Of a DNA stretch of 64,000 nucleotides, positions 56,500 through 64,000 are shown in pieces. Origin of the DNA: Polychytrium aggregatum. Lineage: Eukaryota > Chytridiomycota > Chytridiomycetes > Polychytriales. The stretch's first letter is position 1. Every line of letters starts with the position of its first letter. The notes under the pieces are model-generated. The model worked only from the letters and a program-made list of their open reading frames with translations. It was not told the DNA's origin and ran no database searches. The DNA lies in the NCBI RefSeq assembly GCF_025602895.1, contig NW_026516240.1, positions 124,001-188,000 of the forward strand. The letters are read 5' to 3'. The position numbers and the translations under genes are program-made.

Positions 56500-58907
56500 A
56501 TGGAAATTTCAAATACGCACCCTGTCGATGAGCCCACTGAAGGGGTATGTTCTTGAAAGACTTCGAGAGGGATGCCTCGAGCCAGCGCCGAATGAGCCGG
56601 CGATGCCGGCTGGTCTTGTTGTCGTATATCCGCCGGATCTAACTCTTGCCCCTGAGCCGATCACCATGGGTGTCAGTCCTCCCCAGTCGACGCCGGATTC
56701 ACTCACATGGCTTCTCGCTGTCTTATCCTTCCGGCAACTGCATGTTCAGTTTTTCCTCATCATCCTCGAGCACCCAGGCAGAGTGCGATCCTCGGGCTAC
56801 ACGAGCATTAGCACCGCCCGCTCCATAGATCCCATCCCGATCATCCAGCTGGCTTACCGAGACGAGAATGGCAATGTCATCACAGAGTAAGCCGCGGGCT
56901 ATGGGCTTTCTGTGGACTTTTAGCTGCTTGCTACCTTGGTGTGTGCGGGATAGAGAAGGGCGTCGGTCGGGGCGACGGTGAGCAACCCGTTGTCGGTTGT
57001 GCTTCGGAGGACTGCGGGAGCATCGGATATCGTAGGCACACACCCACCTGGACCGCTGGTCCCTTGAGTCGCTCATGGCCGACACAGGAGGTGGGATGGT
57101 ATGGCTCTCCTGTACGCAACCTGGAAGCATTGGATGGCGCCAGCCAGGCTCGGAGACAACCAATGGCGCCTGGACTGTACACTGTTACAAGTCAAGCCAA
57201 ACCGAGCCGACGGAACAACGAAACAGAGCCCAGGCTTGATCGACTAGATCCCCCCGGCATGCCACAGCCATCCCAATCCAACGTCAGGTCGATTTTTCAC
57301 CCAGCTTACCGTCTGTTGGTGGTCAGTGTTCTTCGTCCGGCGGGCTTGTGTCGCTAACCTGATGCTTCATGACTATGCTGTCAGTCCCAGGTATCCGGCG
57401 TTCGCGGAGAGTGTCTCCTTTGTCGTCTCTGCCACACTTGCATCCAAGGATGGCTCCAAGGACATTCTCAGCATCAACTCGATCTATCGCTACAGCGATA
57501 CGTTGGATTCCCCAACCACCTCGACATCGTCTAAGCCTTCAAACACTGCCCTGCAATATCCCGAAGCGAGCCGTGTTTCGGGTGACATAGAGAGCCAACC
57601 CGACCCAAGCAGCAGCGATGGATCGTCACCGGCCCAGCGACGGCCACCAGCCGTTCCGGGCTCATCCGGAACCTCAAGCTTCACCGACCCTGTCCGCGCG
57701 CCTTCCTTCCCCAGCATGCTCGATACCAATCCGGCCGCCGTTCCAGTTGCATCCCAAGACCACCATCCTCTGTTTGGCAACACTGTCTCTCCGAGCTACT
57801 CCGCCAAGGACCTCGTCGGCCGGCAGGGTATCTTTTTCGTGTTTGGTAACCTGTGCGTTCGGCTTGAAGGAATCTTCCGCTTGAAGTTCAAGCTGGTGCA
57901 CCTGATGCTGTATGTACCGAGTCCATGCTTGCTGATCTGCTGCTTTGTCGAGCGTCGCTTGCAGTCTGATTCGCAAAGAGGCGAGCCTTCCAGCGGCGAG
58001 TCGTTGTTTGCCCCAGGGCCAGGATCGGACCAGCCCGTTGGTCTGTGGGCGATCCGGGGTGGGCATGCTTGGGGTTGGGCGACGCGCCATCCCGAGGCCC
58101 AGCCCGCTGGCTTGCCAACCAGCACAAACAGCGAACTGGCACTCGCCGGATATGATAAATCGTGCATAGTACCTACCTGCTCGTTCCGCCTGTCCGTTGG
58201 GCCGCCGGACGGCTTTCGGCAGTATGGCTTTGTTTCCCCGAGCCTATCATCCGGCACGAATCTGATGGCCACATCGCTTGGTCTCTGGACAGGCCCAAGC
58301 GGGACAGCTCGCAGGGCCGCTTTAGCATGGCCCGTCTTACTGACTCCGTCTCGGATTTTCTCCTCCTCCTTTGCACTAGTGGCCTGAACCCGCCGCTGCC
58401 TCGAACGTTGACGACTGTGATTTCAAATCAGTTCGAGTCGCATAGCTGGAGGACGTTCCCCGGAATGGGCAGTAGGTTGACTCTGATTTGAGCGGAGCCT
58501 TCTCGACACCCTTGCAACGAGCCTTTCATTAGAGCCAGTGCCTATACGATCGTTGTCGCCGTCATCGTCGTAGCCATCGTCGCTGCTGTCATTGCCGTTG
58601 CCGTCGCTGCTGTCGGCGCTGTTGCCGGCGTTACTTGCGAGGGGAGTCTCGATGCTGCGTGCGCAAATCGGTGAGGTTACCATTCGAGCAGTCTTTCCTT
58701 CCCCCCCGTTGGTCCCTCACCACAAACTCGCTGCCCTGATCGATCCGCTTGCTGACCTACCAAACTCCTGCGCAACCCGTAGAGATATCCGATCTGGCTC
58801 GAAATTTTGTTGATCAAGGCGTCGTCAAGATCATCCGCAAGGCACAGCCGGCCAAGCGGGCTCGATCCTTGGACGAGGGCGACTCAGCAAGGGAGCGCAC
58901 CCGATAG
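56500..58907 (+). CDS. Velvet-domain transcription regulator
   Basis: Starts MEISNTHPVDEPTE at 56500. Velvet domain pieces: FLIILEHPGRVRSSG with IDPIPIIQLAYRDENGNVI (ends before GTAAGC at ~56888), joined as E-YPAFAESVSFVVSATL at 57391 on; a Ser/Pro-rich insert of about 100 residues; GRQGIFFVFGNLCVRLEGIF with RLKFKLVHLM; then QFESHSWRTFPGM (~58430-58470) and EISDLARNFVDQGVVKIIRK, ending in a basic tail at stop 58907. Velvet proteins are fungal NF-kB-like DNA-binding factors that control development and secondary metabolism. The long insert between strands resembles VelB-type members. The exons around 56550-56740 and 57920-58430 are uncertain. Confidence 0.85.
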
Positions 58908-61282
58908 CTCCTCGGACCTGCAGCCGAAGCCTTGCCTACCCCACCCGCCAGGGCCCAACACAGCCGTGATCGCCTTCCGTGATTCCTTTTGTTGAATTGT
59001 GTCCGTCGTTGTCGATAAACCCGCCTCCTGAAGCCATGATACCTGTGCTGGAGTCGATCCAGGTAACATTGCGTCTATGTGCTGTTGGACGAACCGTATG
59101 AGTGTGTGTTGGGGAGAGGCAATTGCATTCCGGTTGGCACGAGCTCCTCCCCTGCTCAAGAAAGAGTCGTCTCAACATCAGTAAGCGATCGGCACAATGG
59201 CAACCCAACTTTGTCCGCTGCCCGTCGTCGCTGTTCATTGCCCGTTATCCATCGAACGATGCAGAGGGGCCTTGAGCCGAATCGAAAGGACGACATACAC
59301 GATAATGTGACGGATATGGCTCTCGGGCGAGCGACCGATGCGTATAGGAATGTCCCGAGAGCCACTCGAAACTGAAAGCAGCTCGCCAACGGGCTTCATA
59401 CCAAGCTCGCCGCTCATCAAAGCTGAATCGCTGCCCGTCCTGGATAACGTGTGGCCCGACGTGCCTGCAGCTCGCTTTGCTAGCTGCTCTGCATTACTTA
59501 GCCAACGCTCCCGTATCGTCTCCTTCCTCGTCACCTTTGACTCGGCACCACTCACCCGTTAGGCCCCATACCTGGGTTTGTCGACGACGAGGATGCTCCG
59601 GTCCGAAGGCGAAACGACCCGTGAAGTTCCCGGCTCGAAGCTCTTTGCGTCAGATAGCTTATGGAAAGTGGTTGTGGTGGCTTGCTCCTGGCGCTGAGTC
59701 GTCCGTCGAATCGCTTCGTTTGATCCTTTCGCTCGTTGTCTGATTTACCTGCTTTGCCCGTTTTTAGTTTCTAACTATCGTCAGTTCGTCCATAACGGTT
59801 TGGTGCCTCGCGCGCATTGTTTTACGAGATTCCTCTTTTTTTCTCTCTCTCTCTCCCTCGCTGTATGTGTCTGTCAGCCCAAACGGAATCTCGGCGCCCC
59901 TCGAGCGGTGGCACCATGTCTTGCTCCGCTCTGTGGAAAAAGCGATCACTAAAACAATCTCGTTTTGAGTTTCCAACGCAACAGACGACCGAGCGGGACG
60001 ATGGAGCCGACTTGGGTTCGCAGCGGCAGCGTTGCGGTGCGGTCTCGACCTGCATCTTAGCCTCGAGGACAGGAAACGAATGAGGGAGAGCGCAAGAGAG
60101 AGAGAGAGAGAGAGAGAGAGAGCGGCTCTGCATCCGGTGCTTCTGGGTGGAGCGCCAGTGCCTTGTGGGAGGGAAAATACCGGGACCTGCCAGAATCTCG
60201 GGAATATTGGGAGCCGTGACAAATCCGTTTTGGCCGCGGGCATTCTGACTCCATTTGCTCCAAGCAGCTCTGTACTGGCGACAAGCGTAGCAAGATGTCC
60301 AGGACGAACTAGTTGTCGCAGCGAGCAAGCGATATCCTCCTCCGGCCGTCAATAGCGAGGCTGCGGCCGAATTGAATCCAAATGAGCACAGCATTACAGC
60401 CCGACGGTTACCTGGAAAATGTAACATGATGAAAACGAAGCTCAAGGGACTGTTGGGATGCCAAGGCAGGCCAAGAAGGCATGAATGCAAGAGCAGACAT
60501 ATGCAGTATACGCAACACCGAGGGTGAGTGTTTTAACGACCCACAGCGGCTCAAACGGGGTGTGTTCGAGAAGACATGCACCATTCATCTTCGAGAGTCG
60601 CAAAGGACTGACTCCCCAGATGTGGTCCTCCGGCCCCGAGCAGGGTTTTCAAGCTTGAGCCCAAATGTTCCAAGTAAAGCGTGCCGGCAAACGAGGGCAG
60701 CGGGTTTCGCCAAAGCCTTCGAGAATGATGATAGTCGCCAATGATACCATCTGGGCTCGTTCCTGAGGCAGCACAACCCCATTCCTTTCTATGAAAGCGG
60801 ACCAAAGTCGATCGAGTCACAAGCTAAATTTCGCGAAGCATCTGTTCCAAGAGCCACCTCGTCAGCGGAAACCAATTCGGTGAAATACCTGCGCTCAGAA
60901 CGTAGCAGCAGCCTGATCTTTGGACCGAAACTCTGAGCCCCTCTGCGAATCACCACGGTCGGCCTGAGGAACGAGTGATTCGACATTATCCCACGGACTC
61001 GCCCATCGGGTGCAAGGATGTCAAATGCCGAGCGGTTTGTATCGAGAGTGCGACAGGTTTGAGGGCAAGGCGAATGCGGTGAATTGATCAGCCCAGGTGC
61101 CGAATCCATACCAACCGAGCAGCCAACCCCCCAGAGACCACGAGAAACAAGCAAGTCGCATCAGAGGACACATGCTGTGTTTTGTTGACAAGCGCATCCG
61201 GCATTGTTGGATCTCACAATGTCTACAAAGTCGCAGCGAAGCCCCTGCTGGCATCCCTGGCGACCTCGTCTGCATCGTGATA
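58908..61282. other. Gene-poor region
   Basis: 2.4 kb without a supportable gene. An (AG)n run at 60095-60122 accounts for the Ser-Leu-rich 222-codon minus-strand ORF there. Confidence 0.5.
60095..60122. repeat. (AG)n microsatellite
   Basis: 14 dinucleotide units. Confidence 0.95.
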
Positions 61283-61750
61283 TATTCACAAAATTAAACG
61301 GGACGGTACGAGACCGCTGATCTCTTTCGAATTATATCCTCACATCAATTATTCACAACGACCATTCACCTCCGTGGAAACAAAGCAAGGTCCATGTCTC
61401 CAATCCCTATCGTTTGAGGCCCCTTTGCTCTTTCAAGCGGTTCCACTGCCCCCCCCCAAAAAAAAATGAGAGTTAGCCTGCATAGGTTTATCAGGTAGGT
61501 TCAAAGCGATGTGGCCAGCGAACCAAAATCCGGCATCAAGACATCAACGCGACCAAGAGCATGGTTGTGGTGTGCAAATCGATCACCACTCATCGAGATC
61601 GATCGCTTGTTCAAGACCGGCATCCTCAAAGCCAGATTTCTGTCAATGAATGGATTCGGCAACCTCCGAGTGAGGATCGCAGATCGCCCCCTGGTTTCCG
61701 CAATCGCCCTGTGGTCTCCACGCAGCCATGGCCAGCGCACGATTGAATGA
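61283..61750 (-). mobile_element. Possible relic of the Fanzor-linked transposon family
   Basis: 61286-61298 (TTAAACGGGACGG) resembles the left inverted repeat at 26540. At 61724-61750, CATGGCCAGCGCACGAT followed by CATTG matches the transposase start region at 30062-30085, in the same orientation. The span between is only ~450 bp and holds no intact transposase or Fanzor frame, and no right inverted repeat is seen. Best read as a deleted, decayed copy. Confidence 0.35.
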
Positions 61751-62435
61751 CATTGATCGGCCTCCGGGCTGGACGATGTCGATCGGCATTTGCACTATTG
61801 AGCCTGGGGATTTGGACCGACTCTGTGAGGCAGACCGGTTTCATGAGACGGGCGCCCAGGCAGATGATTTGACCCACTTGTCGTTCTCAGACAAGTGGGT
61901 GATATGATCCGTGTGGTATTGTCCGAGCAGACTCTGTGACCCATTGCCTTTTCAACATGCCGAAACTGCAATCAATGCGGCAACCACAGTCTGAGCGTGA
62001 TTGGCTGCCGCCTGGTTAGAAGAACAGCCACTGCCATCACACCCAAGGTGAGATTGAGTCATTGATGGCGTCAGCCCAACTCAGTCATGAGATGGGCTGG
62101 CCGCCATTGTAATCGCCGAGGCTGATACAAGTATCGAACCTGACAGTGTACGAGCGCGCTTCGGTGAATATCGGCGCCCATCCTCGCCGATCGTTGGCGG
62201 CTGCGACTGCACCTGGCGCCGCCTATCCTCCCGGTAATCGCTATTGATTGGGAGCACGGAGCTGACGCCGTGCGGGCTCTGGCGTACCGATCATGTCTCC
62301 CTCGGTCAATCGGTCGCTGGCAGGCATGTCCCTCGGCCGATCGAGCTGCGGGGACTCGGGAGTAAGAAGGAATCGAGCTGCTGGGTTTCTTTCTTTCCCC
62401 CATCGCACGCTTATCCTCGGGTTCCTCCACCAGCG
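61751..62435. other. Intergenic, promoter side of receptor gene
   Basis: No gene supported. Confidence 0.45.
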
Positions 62436-64000
62436 ATGCGTCTCTACGCTGCGATTATCTGGTTTTACGCCAGTTTGGTGACTCTGGCGGGTTGCCAAAC
62501 CTTCCCGCCGGAAACTGTCCGGGCAAACCCATACTTTCCTGTCAGCGCTGCCAAGGCGAATGCCCCTGTTTACAATATCGCGCTTTTGACCTCCTACAAC
62601 ACAACGACGCAGCTCTATGGGATGAATCCCGTCTGGATCGTGCGTCAGGTGCGCTTGGATGTGGTTTGCCCGTTTGCACCGATCAGCAGCTTCCGTGTTT
62701 TGTCGCTGTTGGAGAGTGTGCCATAGCCACTCCATTGGAAATCGGCTGTTTCGATGGCTCGCACACGCGACTGCATCAACCTTTCCAGGCGGCAGTGCCC
62801 GTCTTGGGCGCCTCGGCCATGCCACCGTAGTTGATTCTGCGAGTACCCCGTACAAGCTCAGGCCAATCGATACGAGAGTGTCCAAGTCTCGGCCGATGAT
62901 ATTCCGCGACTTCTCACGCGTTATTCCCGCCAACAGATCCAGGTTTTCCAGATGGCCTTGGATTACTACAACTCCATCGACACCGTGATTCCTGGCCTGG
63001 TACGGGCAACACAACTCTACTGGGCTCAATCCAGCATATGATCCATCATGGCCGCAATCAACACGGCAGGCACCTTGCCGGTCCAATGCTAACTCGAATC
63101 TTTCGTCCAGCGCCTCAACTTTTCATGCCACTACACCAACTACCTGATTCCTGTTAGATCGGTATGATCATATCCATCGTGTGACAATGATTTGCAAAGC
63201 CGGAGGGCTGTGAGACGCCTTATTTGTGATTGGCAGAGATCGCGGCAGCCCCTGTCTTGCGTTCCGTTGGATATACTGGAGCGGCGGTCGCACTGCTCAG
63301 AATCATCGTCCAAGTCCTACCGCTCCGATCGCCCTCACTCTAGATCTGCATTCCAGCTCGCGTTCTCGCTCGACCGTCACGTATCCCATCATTCATCCGC
63401 TGTTACTGTCGGGCAACTTTGATTCATGCTTATCGACGGCATACTCTTCATTGCACTACACCCAGATCAACAATGTCATCCAAGCGCTGCAGAGCTTTCC
63501 CGTAAACGCCTTTGTCAGTGGCGGGTTTTCCGTCGAGTACCCGGGCATGGTTTCCAATGCACTCGGCTATCCGTTCCTTGCATCGACAGGATCTCTTGCC
63601 CTAGCAGTAGGTTGTGCATGAGGAGACTCGTGCCAAAGGCCACTTGGTACCGTGCCTGGCTGACGCTGCTCATATCTTGGCGACACTCGACCAGCCTGGC
63701 AATCCAGAGTGGGCAATGTTTCCTCAAACCATCAGGTATGTTCACATGATGCTCCATTAGTTTGGGTGTCATAAAGCGTTTGCCCTAATCCACAGCTAAC
63801 CTTGTGGTATAATCACAGCTTTGGCACCGTGCTCAGGTACGCCGAGCTCTGCTTGATCCCATCAAGATTGTGTTTGTGCGGATATCGCCACGACCGAAGC
63901 TCTTCCGTGATTCGAAAACTGATACCACACTTTGTTTTCGACCCCGTTGAACCCTCGGCTGAAAGTTATGTTGCCACAGGTACGTCATAACGGCTATGCA
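62436..64000 (+). CDS. ANF-receptor-like extracellular ligand-binding protein, 3' partial
   Basis: Exon 1, 62436-62648: MRLYAAIIWFYASLVTLAGC is a signal peptide, then VYNIALLTSYNTTTQLYG (a type 1 periplasmic-binding-fold start), ending before GTGCGC. A later exon (~62840-62999) reads CEYPVQAQANRYESVQVSAD with MALDYYNSIDTVIPGL. Another (~63440-63608) reads INNVIQALQSFPVNAFVSGG and GYPFLASTGSLALA, matching the part of ANF-receptor domains where alternative ligand sites are listed. The gene runs off the window, so a following membrane or signalling domain (class C GPCR or cyclase) is unseen. The family call is tentative and most exon borders are unresolved. Confidence 0.5.

Noticed and set aside
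60020-60130. Possible CRISPR-like or satellite array
   Set aside because: It is a plain dinucleotide microsatellite without spacers.
59822-60490. 222-codon minus-strand ORF with an SLSLSLSLS run
   Set aside because: Generated by the (AG)n microsatellite; no family signal on either side.

Overview
The window is nuclear DNA from a GC-rich, intron-rich fungus. Most genes are cut by short GT-AG introns that commonly carry CTGAC-like branch points. The gene set (velvet factor, SLA2, RPN6, TIF11, P2, UXT, SLY41-like carriers) is fungal/opisthokont. A TIR-NACHT receptor, an ANF-receptor-like gene and a Fanzor point to an early-diverging zoosporic fungus such as a chytrid; that placement is inference.

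Layout. 1-1254: 3' part of a secreted papain-like peptidase. 1956-8900: a seven-exon gene that I reconstruct as one ~2162-residue receptor with SAM, TIR, NACHT, ~15 WD40 and Sel1-like repeats. 9250-11056: multi-repeat Myb protein. 11842-15736: NSUN7-like RNA methyltransferase relative without its two motif cysteines. 16142-18123 (-): SDR. 18766-20357 (-): multi-pass membrane protein. 21151-26459: SLA2/HIP1R endocytic adaptor.

26540-30133 is a mobile element inserted just downstream of SLA2. It holds an intronless Fanzor RNA-guided nuclease (788 aa) and an intronless DD34E Tc1/mariner-IS630-type transposase truncated right after its catalytic Glu. An 11-bp inverted repeat flanks both genes. 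Related element ends and transposase scraps lie at ~1337, ~11126, ~18390 and ~61283.

30541-34172: tandem pair of triose-phosphate-translocator-family carriers. 35240-36901: full-length paralogue of the first peptidase. 37139-39289: coiled-coil protein with C-terminal hydrophobic segments. 40663-43459 (-): Cys-rich zinc protein with a GNAT-like tail. 44820-45474: ribosomal P2. 45989-47339: eIF1A. 48032-49012 (-): UXT prefoldin-like. 49581-52680: proteasome RPN6. 53294-54064 (-): mitochondrial ribosomal bS6m. 56500-58907: velvet regulator. 62436 to the window end: extracellular ligand-binding receptor, cut by the edge.

Housekeeping genes fill the 44-54 kb part. The accessory signals are concentrated in the immune-like receptor at 2-9 kb and the Fanzor element at 26.5-30.1 kb. 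Splice joins were worked out by hand from phase and family continuity; joins described as approximate need RNA evidence.
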